Shown: positions 16,382 through 23,778 of the stretch, in pieces
Layout: every line of letters starts with the position of its first letter
Numbering within the stretch: position 1 is the stretch's first letter
From: Zeaxanthinibacter enoshimensis
GTDB taxonomy: Bacteria > Bacteroidota > Bacteroidia > Flavobacteriales > Flavobacteriaceae
Reading direction: 5' to 3'
DNA length: 64,000 nucleotides
NCBI RefSeq assembly: GCF_004362865.1
Contig: NZ_SNYI01000002.1
Span: 372,001 to 436,000, forward strand
Program-made: the position numbers and the translations under genes
Notes under the pieces: model-generated
What the model saw: the letters and a program-made list of their open reading frames with translations, nothing else
Databases searched by the model: none
Told to the model about the DNA's origin: nothing

Positions 16382-17557
16382 TCATGTTCTATCCTTTAAA
16401 GCAGCGCATCTTATTCCAGGGCTTATACTAACTGCTATAGGGGTAAGGGGGCGATCAAAGGTTTCCTGGTAAGATTGGGAAATCTTCCGGATAAATTCAT
16501 CCATATGGTCCTGGTGTACCAGGTTTATAGTACAACCGCCGAATCCACCACCCATCATGCGCGCACCTAATACCTTAGGATCTTTTTGTGCATGCGCTAC
16601 CAGGAGGTCGAGCTCAGCACAACTCACATTATACCGATCTCGCAACCCGTTGTGGGAGGCGTACATCAGATCTCCCAATGTTATCAAATCACCTTCTTTT
16701 AAGGCCATGACGGCCTGCAGCACACGCTGGTTTTCTTCAATGACGTAGCGAGCTCTTTCCTGTAATTCCGGGGGTATGATAGATTTTAAATTTAGCAAAG
16801 TGTCAAGAGGGACATCCGAAAGATAACTGAAATTATTACCGGCCGAATTTATGATCTTTAGTGCTTCCTCGCATTCCTGTCTCCTTTTGTTGTATTCGCT
16901 GTCCGATAATTTGTGGGTCACGTTGGTATTAAGTAAGAGTAAACGGTAGGGCTTAAACTGAGCCTTGATAATTTCATATTCCAATGTTTTGCAATCCAGG
17001 TTTATCAGTGCGTCAGTTTCACCTTTTACTACTGCAAACTGGTCCATGACCCCACACTGTGTACCGGCATATTCCTGCTCTGCCTTTTGGGCCATCAAAA
17101 TAATCGACTTGTCGCTGATACCGAGATTAAACAAGAAATTGATCCCTTTCGCCAGCCCGCACAGAAGGGCCGCGGATGAACTCAGTCCCGCACCGACCGG
17201 GAGTGCTCCACGAATAAGACAGTCAAATCCCCGGAGTTCCACAGAAACTTCCTTTTTTACCTGGGCCAGAATACCGATTATATAATTTTCCCATCCCGTA
17301 TTAACCGGTGAGAGATCATCCAGGGAGATTTCGGTATAATTGTCGAAACTCTCGGAATACACGCGACAAATGGAGGTATTATTCCGCCTGAAAATGAGTT
17401 CCAGCTGGTGATCGATGGCGGCCGGCAATACATGCCCCCCGTTATAGTCGAGATGCTCCCCTATAAGGTTGATACGACCGGGTGCATGTACGACGAGATC
17501 CCCGGGGTCAGGGGAGAAGAAATTATCAGGCACTTCCTTATTTATCCTTTGGCTCAT
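16382..17557 (-). CDS. galK: Galactokinase
   Basis: Phosphorylates galactose to galactose-1-phosphate, the first committed step of the Leloir pathway. GHMP-kinase signatures are clear: the galactose-binding HAPGRINLIGEHLDYNGGHVLP, the ATP-binding PVGAGLSSSAAL, the catalytic region CGVMDQFAVV, and ARMMGGGFGGCTINLV near the C-terminus. The length (391 aa) is normal. It is divergent from the Nudix regulator and two genes from an endo-galactanase, which fits use of galactose from galactan. Its promoter (TATATTTG on the minus strand, 17580-17587) abuts a perfect inverted repeat, so repression by the neighbouring regulator is likely. No galT or galM lies in the window. Confidence 0.95.
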   Translation of the reverse strand: MSQRINKEVPDNFFSPDPGDLVVHAPGRINLIGEHLDYNGGHVLPAAIDHQLELIFRRNNTSICRVYSESFDNYTEISLDDLSPVNTGWENYIIGILAQVKKEVSVELRGFDCLIRGALPVGAGLSSSAALLCGLAKGINFLFNLGISDKSIILMAQKAEQEYAGTQCGVMDQFAVVKGETDALINLDCKTLEYEIIKAQFKPYRLLLLNTNVTHKLSDSEYNKRRQECEEALKIINSAGNNFSYLSDVPLDTLLNLKSIIPPELQERARYVIEENQRVLQAVMALKEGDLITLGDLMYASHNGLRDRYNVSCAELDLLVAHAQKDPKVLGARMMGGGFGGCTINLVHQDHMDEFIRKISQSYQETFDRPLTPIAVSISPGIRCAALKDRT

Positions 17558-17579
17558 TTTGTATATAAGATAATGATAA

Positions 17580-17609
17580 CAAATATATTAAATGTAAACC
17601 GTACATTTA
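17580..17609 (-). promoter_or_regulatory. galK promoter with inverted-repeat operator
   Basis: On the minus strand 17587-17580 reads TATATTTG, a perfect -7 element 23 bases before the galK ATG. Directly upstream of it is a 21-base inverted repeat, TAAATGTA (17589-17596), five-base centre, TACATTTA (17602-17609), placed where a repressor would block the promoter. The likely binder is the adjacent Nudix-type regulator (inference). Confidence 0.7.
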
Positions 17610-17665
17610 TATAGCTTACTTAATGGGCAATATAACCTGGAATTAATATCTAAATAACATTTATA

Positions 17666-18361
17666 ATGCAGCGCAAGGATTACTATGCAGGTAATGATAA
17701 AATGTACGTGGCTACCGACTGTATTGTCTTTGGTTATTCGACGGATTGCCTGCAATTACTGATCTTTCCCAGGAAGGTTGAACCCCATAAAGGAGAATGG
17801 TCTCTAATCGGGAGTTTTGTAAAGGAGGATGAACATGTTCGTGATGCAGCAGAACGTGTATTAAAGGAGATCACGGGCTTGGATAAGGTATTTTTCGAGC
17901 AGCTTAAAACGTATGGTGATGTTGACAGGGATCCGGGTGCACGGTGCATCTCTGTTGCCCAGTATGCCTTGATCCGGCTGGGGGAAACCGACCGCAAGCT
18001 TGTTGAAGGGCATGGAGCTTACTGGTATAAACTGGAGGATTTGCCTTCCCTTGTATTGGATCATGACGAATTGGTTCGCGATGCTTTAAACGAATTAAGG
18101 CGGAAGGCCCGTTACCAGCCCATCGGGTTTGAGCTGCTTCCGGAAAAATTTACCCTGCCCCAGTTGATCAATCTGTATGAAGTTATCTACCAGAAAAAAT
18201 TGGACCCCCGAAATTTCCGCAAAAAGATCCTTTCACTCAAAGTTCTGACCAAGTTGGATGAAAAGGATAAATCCACTTCCAAAAAAGGCGCATACCTGTA
18301 TAAATTCAACCGGGAAAAGTACCATCAGCTTTTGGAATCGGGCTACCATTTTGAACTGTAA
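17666..18361 (+). CDS. Nudix-type transcriptional regulator (NrtR/AraR-like) of galactose use
   Basis: Residues about 12-150 form a Nudix domain and 155-231 a winged-helix domain (FTLPQLINLYEVIYQKKLDPRNFRKKIL), the architecture of NrtR and of the sugar-responsive AraR-type repressors of Bacteroidota. The Nudix box (GSFVKEDEHVRDAAERVLKEITGL in positions) has lost catalytic Glu residues: the REUxEE core reads RVLKEI. This argues for a ligand-sensing, non-hydrolytic domain. It sits between galK and a galactanase gene, and TACATTTA sites occur upstream of both, so I infer that it controls this locus in response to galactose or a derivative. Confidence 0.8.
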   Translation: MQRKDYYAGNDKMYVATDCIVFGYSTDCLQLLIFPRKVEPHKGEWSLIGSFVKEDEHVRDAAERVLKEITGLDKVFFEQLKTYGDVDRDPGARCISVAQYALIRLGETDRKLVEGHGAYWYKLEDLPSLVLDHDELVRDALNELRRKARYQPIGFELLPEKFTLPQLINLYEVIYQKKLDPRNFRKKILSLKVLTKLDEKDKSTSKKGAYLYKFNREKYHQLLESGYHFEL

Positions 18362-18413
18362 AGACCTATCCGGATAATTAAGCGTAAAAAATACAATTAA
18401 TTTATTTTATGTT

Positions 18414-18423
18414 GTACATTTAA
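18414..18423 (+). promoter_or_regulatory. Second GTACATTTA site upstream of the galactanase gene
   Basis: GTACATTTA, identical to the right half of the galK operator (17601-17609), lies 40 bases before the GH53 start. The left half is not conserved. TACATTTA also resembles a -7 element, so it may be promoter, half-operator or both. Confidence 0.4.
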
Positions 18424-18462
18424 GCTTTCAGCTATAATTCCAAACCCTTTTAAATAGCAGCT

Positions 18463-19620
18463 ATGATTAAAGCTATCTGGTCCCTACCGCTTGGCCTGTT
18501 ACTGATCTCCTGTTCATCCGGAACGGAGAAAAACTCCGGAACGTCGGTAGATCCTTCGGAACCTAGATCAGAAGGGGAGGAGGAAGTTTTCTTTTACGGG
18601 GCCGACCTTTCCTATGTGAATGAAATGGAAGATTGCGGAGCTGTTTATTACAACGAAGAAGATGAACAGCTGGATGCATTCAGGATATTTGCCGATGCAG
18701 GGGCCAACCTGGTTCGGTTACGATTATGGCATGATCCTTCCTGGGGTTCGTATTCCAATTTTTCCGATGTCCGCAAAGCGATCAGCAGGGCCAGGGCAAC
18801 AGACCAAAAAGTGTTACTGGATTTCCATTATTCCGATACATGGGCCGACCCGGAACGACAGTTGATCCCAAAAGCCTGGCGGACCCATGTGGATGATGTG
18901 GAGGTATTGGGGGATTCGGTTTACCAATACACCTTTAAAACCTTGGAAAAGCTGGGTGAGAAGGGGCTGTTACCTGCAATGGTACAAGTCGGGAACGAAA
19001 CCAATGCAATGATTCTGCAGGATGAAATGGAGGAAGGACCGATAGATTGGTCCCGTAACGCTTACCTCTTCAATAAAGGGATCAAAGCTGTGAGAGATAT
19101 TTCGGCAGCATATGAACAGGAAATAGGAATAATGCTGCACATCGCCCAGCCGGAGAACGCCTTATGGTGGTTCAGAGATGCGGTTGAGAATGGAATTACA
19201 GATTTTGACTGGTTAGGGATCTCGTATTACCCATTATGGTCGGAATACCCTTTGGAAGACCTGGATACTGCTATAAAGGCTTTAAAAGCCAGCTATAATA
19301 AGAAGATCATGGTTGTGGAAACTGCGTATCCCTTTACCTTGGAAAACTTTGACAATGCGAATAATATTTTGGACGAGGAAGCTTTGCTTCCCGGTTACCC
19401 GGCAACTCCTAAGGGACAGTACGATTACCTGGTAGGATTAGCCGAGATTATTAAAGCGTCAGGGGGCAGTGGACTGGTATACTGGGAACCCGCCTGGGTG
19501 TCGACAACCTGTAACACTCAATGGGGACAGGGCTCACACTGGGACAATGCCACTATGTTTGACCAAGACGGGAAAGCTCATGAGGGAATCCGGTTTTTTT
19601 CAGGAGCAAAAAAAGAGTAG
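18463..19620 (+). CDS. Arabinogalactan endo-beta-1,4-galactanase (GH53) lipoprotein
   Basis: Cleaves beta-1,4-galactan side chains, releasing galacto-oligosaccharides. The N-terminus has a signal peptide and lipobox ending at Cys17 (LLISC), so it is probably anchored on the outer membrane. After a Ser/Glu-rich linker the GH53 barrel begins at FYGADLSYVNEMEDCG; LVRLRLWHDPSW and LLDFHYSDTWADPE are typical. The acid/base is Glu179 (VGNETNAM) and the nucleophile Glu286 (VVETAYPF). The length is usual for a single-domain GH53. It follows the Nudix regulator by 101 bases and with galK makes a compact galactan-to-galactose locus; no SusCD pair or transporter is present here. Confidence 0.93.
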   Translation: MIKAIWSLPLGLLLISCSSGTEKNSGTSVDPSEPRSEGEEEVFFYGADLSYVNEMEDCGAVYYNEEDEQLDAFRIFADAGANLVRLRLWHDPSWGSYSNFSDVRKAISRARATDQKVLLDFHYSDTWADPERQLIPKAWRTHVDDVEVLGDSVYQYTFKTLEKLGEKGLLPAMVQVGNETNAMILQDEMEEGPIDWSRNAYLFNKGIKAVRDISAAYEQEIGIMLHIAQPENALWWFRDAVENGITDFDWLGISYYPLWSEYPLEDLDTAIKALKASYNKKIMVVETAYPFTLENFDNANNILDEEALLPGYPATPKGQYDYLVGLAEIIKASGGSGLVYWEPAWVSTTCNTQWGQGSHWDNATMFDQDGKAHEGIRFFSGAKKE

Positions 19621-19674
19621 TACGGTAATATTCCAGGGCAGATCACCTGGGATATATTTTCGGGGACACAATGT

Positions 19675-20279
19675 CCCACCCCGGTTTCAAGTTAATTTTC
19701 CTCCCTGCAAAATCCTTGCACTTAAGGTAAAAAATCAGGCCTCCGGGGTTCTCTGAACCCCGCCCCGGTTTAAAGTTAACTAAGTTCACTGCAGTAACTA
19801 AGTATTAGGAAAAATTAGAGGATAGAGAGGAGGCTTCCAAACTCCGCCCCGGTTTCAAGTTAACGAGGTTCACTGCAGTTTTCAAGCATTGGAAAAACAA
19901 GAGAGTAGTGAGGGGGCTACCAAACCCCGCCCCGGTTGAAAATTAACTAAGTTCACTGCAGTAACTAAGCATTGGGAAAAATTAGAGGATAGCGAAGGGG
20001 GGGCTCCAAACCCCACCCCGGTTTCAAGTTAATCCTCGTCTCTGCAAGAAGCTTGCACTTAATGTAAAAATTCTGAGCACAGGGGGTTCTCCGAACCCCG
20101 CCCCGGTTCCAAGTTAACGGGGTTCACTGCAGTTTTCTAGCACTTGAAAAACAAGAGAGTAGTGAGGGGGCTTCCAAACCCCACCCCGGTTTCAAGTTAA
20201 CTCCCTGCAAAATCCTTGCACTTAAAGTAAAAAATCAGGCCCCCGGGGTTCTCTAAACCCCACCCCATTTAAAGTTAAC
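19675..20279. repeat. Array of eight imperfect palindromic repeats
   Basis: A core related to CCCCGCCCCGGTTTCAAGTTAA recurs eight times (near 19675, 19757, 19840, 19922, 20008, 20093, 20175 and 20255), at about 83-base steps. Spacers are themselves conserved in two alternating types: one with CTGCAAAATCCTTGCACTTAA and GGGGTTCTCTGAACCCC (hairpin-forming), the other with GTTCACTGCAGT and GAGGATAG or GAGAGTAG. No reading frame spans the region. It looks like a locally amplified REP- or MITE-like element; a CRISPR is excluded because the spacers are not unique. Confidence 0.75.
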
Positions 20280-20566
20280 TAGGTTCAATGCATAAATCAT
20301 GCATTGAATTGGTAAAGAATAAGACAAAGGAGCTCCAACCATTTCTCGTTATTTAGGAGGCGCTGTAGGGAATCACGACAGAAAAATAAGTGAGGTAAGG
20401 TGGGGGATTACAAGTCCCTCCCAAAGGGTACACCTCATATGGTCCATGTTTTATTTCTTTTCAGTAGCACGCCCCCTGATTATGTCTGCCGTAGCCGGTA
20501 TGATGCTGTTCCCCGCTGTAACTTTCCGGACTTCTTAGCTATTCTGGGTATGGAAATATGTCTCTC
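20280..20566. other. Intergenic stretch after the repeat array
   Basis: About 290 bases between the last repeat and the end of the potassium channel gene. GTTCAATGCATAAATCATGCATTGAATT (20283 onward) forms an inverted repeat closing the array; after 20320 I see no gene, RNA or repeat. Confidence 0.4.
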
Positions 20567-21112
20567 TCAGTCCTTAATATTGATCTTGTTAATATGTGCC
20601 GTTCCGAAAAGGATGACAAAGAAATACAGGCCAATCTCCAGCATTACAAGAATTTTGCCATAGAAAGTAGCGGGTGTCATATCGCCCAGGCCTACAGTAG
20701 AATAAGAGATCAGGCTGAAATAAAAGCTTTGGAAATAGATATGGAAACGGGAATTGGGCTCAAAATTCTTAATATCGAAATGCGCCGGGTCAAGAAGGTA
20801 GAGCCCAAAATAATCTGCTGTAAACGTAAAGACATTGAGGGCGATCACCAGCCCGAAAAGTCCCAGTATATGTAGCATATAATGGCTTTCCCCCAAGACA
20901 TCACCTAATCGGTTATATACAAAATGAACGATGATAGCTATTTTAAACAGCGCGATGCCCATCAGGAGTAGTAGTAGCCATTCGTGGGCGGGTTGCTGCG
21001 GCAAAAACCAATAATAGAGAATACTACATAGGAAAACTGCGGTTATTGAAGGAAGTGCCCGGGAAAACAATTTTTTGAAGAAACGGAGGTGTTCTCTTTT
21101 TTTATCACTCAT
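20567..21112 (-). CDS. Potassium channel family protein
   Basis: A small ion channel with about four membrane helices: near residues 20-38, 45-66, 80-103 and 155-176. The pore loop lies between the last two with the filter TVGLGD (in SLISYSTVGLGDMTP), which differs from the standard TVGYGD by a Leu for Tyr. This is found in some bacterial K+ channels and may alter selectivity. There is no C-terminal RCK or cyclic-nucleotide domain, so gating is unknown; the protein ends shortly after the last helix. It is divergent from hsp20, with about 340 bases between them. The gene end abuts the region of palindromic repeats. Confidence 0.85.
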   Translation of the reverse strand: MSDKKREHLRFFKKLFSRALPSITAVFLCSILYYWFLPQQPAHEWLLLLLMGIALFKIAIIVHFVYNRLGDVLGESHYMLHILGLFGLVIALNVFTFTADYFGLYLLDPAHFDIKNFEPNSRFHIYFQSFYFSLISYSTVGLGDMTPATFYGKILVMLEIGLYFFVILFGTAHINKINIKD

Positions 21113-21451
21113 GGGTTTCTGTTTTATACCCTAAAATTACGGGCTATGCTATGGGAATCGTGAGCCTATCGCAAGAGTTTTTAATGGTACAAGGTTGCTA
21201 GTGTGCATGTTGTGACATTATAGCGGCCCAAGACTGGGACCGGATTGTAAGAACGAATAAATGACATCTGGTCGCTGATGCTATGTCATTTTGACATTAT
21301 TTTCTATATGATTTTCAGCTCTATTAAACATTTTTATTAATAATATTTTAAAAATGCACCTACTAATGGGGGTTATAAATAATTTGGCATTTTATTTGTC
21401 TGCTGTAAGATGATTTTTTGAATTTATGTCTAACTAAAACTTTTTGTAGTT
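21113..21451. promoter_or_regulatory. Divergent regulatory region between the K+ channel and hsp20
   Basis: TGACATTAT occurs at 21213-21221 and 21292-21300, TGACAT again at 21262-21267, and ATGTCA-TTT-TGACAT (21283-21297) is a perfect inverted repeat. These look like binding sites for one regulator. TTTATTTG at 21391-21398 is a near-match to the -7 element, 54 bases before hsp20. No CIRCE element is visible. Confidence 0.5.
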
Positions 21452-21928
21452 ATGAGTAATCTGGTAACAACAAGAAATGGAAGTAAGGCAACAAATAATC
21501 CTAATGCTCTTACTTTCCCGGCCTGGTCTTCCTGGATCGATGAGGTATTCAACAGGGACCTACCTGCGGTTTTCACCTCTAATTTTAACAGGGGGATGAC
21601 ACTTCCAAAAGTAAATATCCGCGAAACCAAGGATGCCTACTTCGTGGATATGGCAGTGCCGGGAATGAAAAAATCTGATTTCCAGATCGAACTGGATAAC
21701 CAGGTACTGTCTATTTCTTCTGAAATACAAGAAGAACAGGAACAACAGGAAGAGAATTACACCCGTAGAGAATTTGGTTACTCTTCTTTTAAGCGATCTT
21801 TTACCCTGCCTGAGACCATAGAAGAAGAGCAAATCAGGGCCGAGTACACTCATGGCGTCCTGAGCATCCACCTTCCAAAGAAAGAAGAGGCTAAACAAAA
21901 GCCAGCCAGGAGCATTAAAATTTCATAA
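21452..21928 (+). CDS. Small heat-shock protein (Hsp20/alpha-crystallin)
   Basis: An ATP-independent holdase that binds unfolding proteins. The alpha-crystallin domain spans about residues 48-145: LPKVNIRETKDAYFVDMAVPGMKKSDFQIELDNQVLSISSE, then the R-containing EFGYSSFKRSFTLPE and the domain end GVLSIHLPKKEE. Short, non-conserved N- and C-terminal arms flank it; the C-terminal arm has no clear IxI motif beyond RSIKIS, whose IKI could serve. The length (158 aa) is usual. A terminator follows at 21943. The upstream region carries repeated TGACATTAT sites. Confidence 0.93.
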   Translation: MSNLVTTRNGSKATNNPNALTFPAWSSWIDEVFNRDLPAVFTSNFNRGMTLPKVNIRETKDAYFVDMAVPGMKKSDFQIELDNQVLSISSEIQEEQEQQEENYTRREFGYSSFKRSFTLPETIEEEQIRAEYTHGVLSIHLPKKEEAKQKPARSIKIS

Positions 21929-21942
21929 CGGGTCGTTATCTC

Positions 21943-21970
21943 GAAGACCGGCGACGCCGGTCTTCTTTCT
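21943..21970 (+). terminator. Terminator after hsp20
   Basis: GAAGACCGGC (21943-21952) and GCCGGTCTTC (21956-21965) form a perfect ten-pair stem with loop GAC, followed by TTTCT. Confidence 0.8.
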
Positions 21971-22034
21971 AATAAACAGGCCTGAACTTATATTACATGA
22001 ATAATTCTGAGGTTGAATTTTACAGCTTTTAATT

Positions 22035-22490
22035 ATGAAAAGGTTAATTATATTACTGTTCATCATGCTTCTAAGCTCGAGTTGCAATGGCCAGGAGGCC
22101 CGGGAAAAACATGACTCTGCCAAAGCGCCGGAAGGAAGCTGGAAAGTGAATAAAGAATATGATGAAGCCGGTAATCTTATCCGGTATGATTCCATTTACT
22201 CCTGGTCTTCGATGTCAGGGTTCAGGAACGATAAAATGATGGATCCCGATAGTTTGATGGCATCTATCAAGTCGCGCTTTGCGGAGAATTTCCCCGGGCT
22301 GGGAGATATGTATTCAGGGTTTGATCATTTTTCCCCGGGAGATTCTATATGGACTCCCTTCCCAGGAAATGATTTTTTCCAGGGACCTATGGGAAAGCAA
22401 TTTATGGATATGGAGCAAATCCGGGAGCGGATGCAAATGATGCAACGACAGCTTTTAGAACGATACCAGCAGGAAGTAGATTCGCTTTAA
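22035..22490 (+). CDS. Lipoprotein of unknown function
   Basis: A 151-residue exported protein with a lipobox ending at Cys17 (LLSSSC followed by NGQE). The mature part contains EYDEAGNLIRYDSIYSWSS, a tyrosine-rich segment like those of wound-up extracellular strand repeats, a Pro/Gly/Phe-rich middle (FSPGDSIWTPFPGNDFFQG) and a helical, Met- and Gln-rich C-terminus (residues about 128-149). I recognise no family. It lies 106 bases after hsp20, beyond a terminator, so it probably has its own promoter. Conservation outside the genus cannot be judged here. Confidence 0.7.
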   Translation: MKRLIILLFIMLLSSSCNGQEAREKHDSAKAPEGSWKVNKEYDEAGNLIRYDSIYSWSSMSGFRNDKMMDPDSLMASIKSRFAENFPGLGDMYSGFDHFSPGDSIWTPFPGNDFFQGPMGKQFMDMEQIRERMQMMQRQLLERYQQEVDSL

Positions 22491-22513
22491 ATATAACAGG
22501 AGAGCGCAATCAG

Positions 22514-22542
22514 GGAACCGGGTTGGCAGCTCCCGGGTTTTT
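22514..22542 (+). terminator. Probable terminator after the 22-kb lipoprotein
   Basis: AACCGGG (22516-22522) pairs with CCCGGGTT (22532-22539) with one bulged G, followed by five T. Confidence 0.55.
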
Positions 22543-22550
22543 CCATGGCC

Positions 22551-22593
22551 ACCCCGGGGTTCACAAACCCGCCCGGATATAAGTTTGGCTATC
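22551..22593. repeat. Solo relative of the 19.7-20.3 kb palindromic repeat
   Basis: CCCCGGGGTTCACAAACCC then GCCCGGATATAAGTTTGG follows the pattern of the array unit (CCCCGGGGTTCTCTGAACCCC then GCCCCGGTTTAAAGTTAAC), though diverged. It lies alone in a gene-free stretch, which points to a dispersed repeat family. Confidence 0.45.
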
Positions 22594-22744
22594 CAAGCAT
22601 GCGGCATGGATAATTTGCAGCAGCTACCCTTTAAACCGATCGTTCGGCAGGATACTTGCCAGAAATACGCTGGCCGATGTTTCAAGACCATAAGCTTACT
22701 GTTTTCTGGTCTGATGACCTGACGTAGGCTTTTCAAATAATAAC

Positions 22745-23218
22745 TTATTCTTCTTTTGAAACCGGTACGGCATCAAAGGGATCTACCATGGCCACGAAAA
22801 GTACACAGGGTCCGTTGTCCAGGCATTTGGCCCTGTGGGGTTTCCCTGCCGGACCATAGGCATAACTGCCTTCTGTTAATACCACGGGATCTTCTCCTTC
22901 GTACTGCACTTCCAGTTCCCCGGAGATCAATATCATCCGTTCCGGAGAATTGTGAGTGTGATTAATGACTTCGGTATTGGGCTCAATTTTAAAGAAAAAA
23001 TCCAGGTTGGGTTTGGCAGGATCTCCATGAAGAATAGTAAAAGTGCATCCAGGGAAGAAATCGGGCGCCGGCATCCAATTAAGGGTTTTATCATCCGCTG
23101 TTGTGGTATGAGATTTCTCAACATTCGTAGCAGTATTGCCCTGGGCGATTGAGGAATTAGCGAATAACAGAAGAGCGCATAATGCTATATGCGATCCAAT
23201 ATTTTTAATTGTTTTCAT
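22745..23218 (-). CDS. Exported cupin-domain protein
   Basis: A small protein with a signal peptide (MKTIKNIGSHIALCALLLFANSSIAQG in positions 1-27) and one cupin_2-like beta-barrel. The first cupin motif resembles PNTEVINHTHNSPERMILISGELEV, with two His and a Glu as candidate metal ligands, and the second is YAYGPAGKPHRAKCLDNG. Such single-domain cupins are often annotated as ChrR-like or as DUF4437; here the export signal suggests a periplasmic role. The metal and substrate are unknown. It is isolated, with short tandem-repeat DNA upstream on its 5' side. Confidence 0.8.
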   Translation of the reverse strand: MKTIKNIGSHIALCALLLFANSSIAQGNTATNVEKSHTTTADDKTLNWMPAPDFFPGCTFTILHGDPAKPNLDFFFKIEPNTEVINHTHNSPERMILISGELEVQYEGEDPVVLTEGSYAYGPAGKPHRAKCLDNGPCVLFVAMVDPFDAVPVSKEE

Positions 23219-23317
23219 GATACTGGTTTTTGTGGATTAATAACAAGTGAAGTTAGGTCAAAAACCTGATAAACAATTAAATAGGGAGGAGTATAGTTGT
23301 GTTAAATAATGAAAACG

Positions 23318-23421
23318 GTGATACAGTGATACAGTGATACAGTGATACAGTGATGCGGTGATGCGGCCCGCCCGTACCGAACGGCACGTTCGGGCGGGTG
23401 ATACGGTGATACGGTAATCGA
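23318..23421. repeat. Tandem octamer GTGATACR interrupted by a GC-rich palindrome
   Basis: Six head-to-tail octamers (GTGATACA four times, GTGATGCG twice; 23318-23365) are followed by a GC-rich dyad (CCCGCCCG ... CGGGCGGG with inner AACG-GCA-CGTT, about 23367-23398), then GTGATACG twice. The arrangement suggests a palindromic insertion within an octamer tract. Confidence 0.75.
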
Positions 23422-23427
23422 ACTGCG

Positions 23428-23476
23428 AACCTCAAACTTCAAACCTCAAACCTCAAACCTCAAACTTCAAACCTTC
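23428..23476. repeat. Tandem heptamer AACCTCA / AACTTCA, seven copies
   Basis: Seven contiguous 7-base units, 23428-23476, of which four read AACCTCA, two AACTTCA and the last AACCTTC. It is a candidate variable-number tandem repeat. Confidence 0.8.
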
Positions 23477-23529
23477 CTTGGGTTAACTAGCGGCGCTCGA
23501 GCTAGCTCGGAATGTGCGGAAAACAAAAA

Positions 23530-23550
23530 ACCCGCTCCTTTTGGGCGGGT
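23530..23550 (-). terminator. Terminator of tRNA-Lys
   Basis: On the minus strand ACCCGC and GCGGGT (23545-23550 and 23530-23535) enclose a short loop and are followed by a T run. It lies 15 bases beyond the 3' end of the tRNA. Confidence 0.8.
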
Positions 23551-23564
23551 TTTGCGTTTGATCG

Positions 23565-23637
23565 TGACTTGGCTGGGGCTCGAACCCAGGACCCTCTCCT
23601 TAAAAGGGAGATGCTCTACCAACTGAGCTACCAAGTC
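23565..23637 (-). tRNA. tRNA-Lys (UUU)
   Basis: A 73-base cloverleaf on the minus strand. Acceptor stem GACTTGG / CCAAGTC with discriminator A; D arm GCTC-AGTTGGTA-GAGC; anticodon arm TCTCC-CTTTTAA-GGAGA with anticodon TTT; T arm CTGGG-TTCGAGC-CCCAG. The 3' CCA is not encoded and must be added after transcription. Confidence 0.97.
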
Positions 23638-23778
23638 ATTATTTCAGTGCATGTCTCTGTGTCAATGCGGCTGCAAATATACTATCTATTCTTAATTTTT
23701 CAAGGGCAAATACTGATATTTTTGACATTTCTTTGAAATCCCCTGATTTTGAGGGAAGTTTGTGCAAAAATATTTTTT

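Larger units (their letters stand above)
23219..23564. other. Gene-free region with two short tandem-repeat tracts
   Basis: Between the cupin gene and tRNA-Lys. It contains the octamer tract (23318-23421), the heptamer tract (23428-23476) and the tRNA terminator (23530-23550). No reading frame in it looks genuine. Confidence 0.6.

Noticed and set aside
19675-20279. CRISPR array
   Set aside because: The spacers are repeated between units (two alternating types), the repeat is imperfect and spacing is longer than usual; no cas genes are present.
19675-20279. Integron attC sites
   Set aside because: The GTTAAC in each core does not fit the GTTRRRY/RYYYAAC pair, no gene cassettes lie between the units and no integrase gene is in the window.
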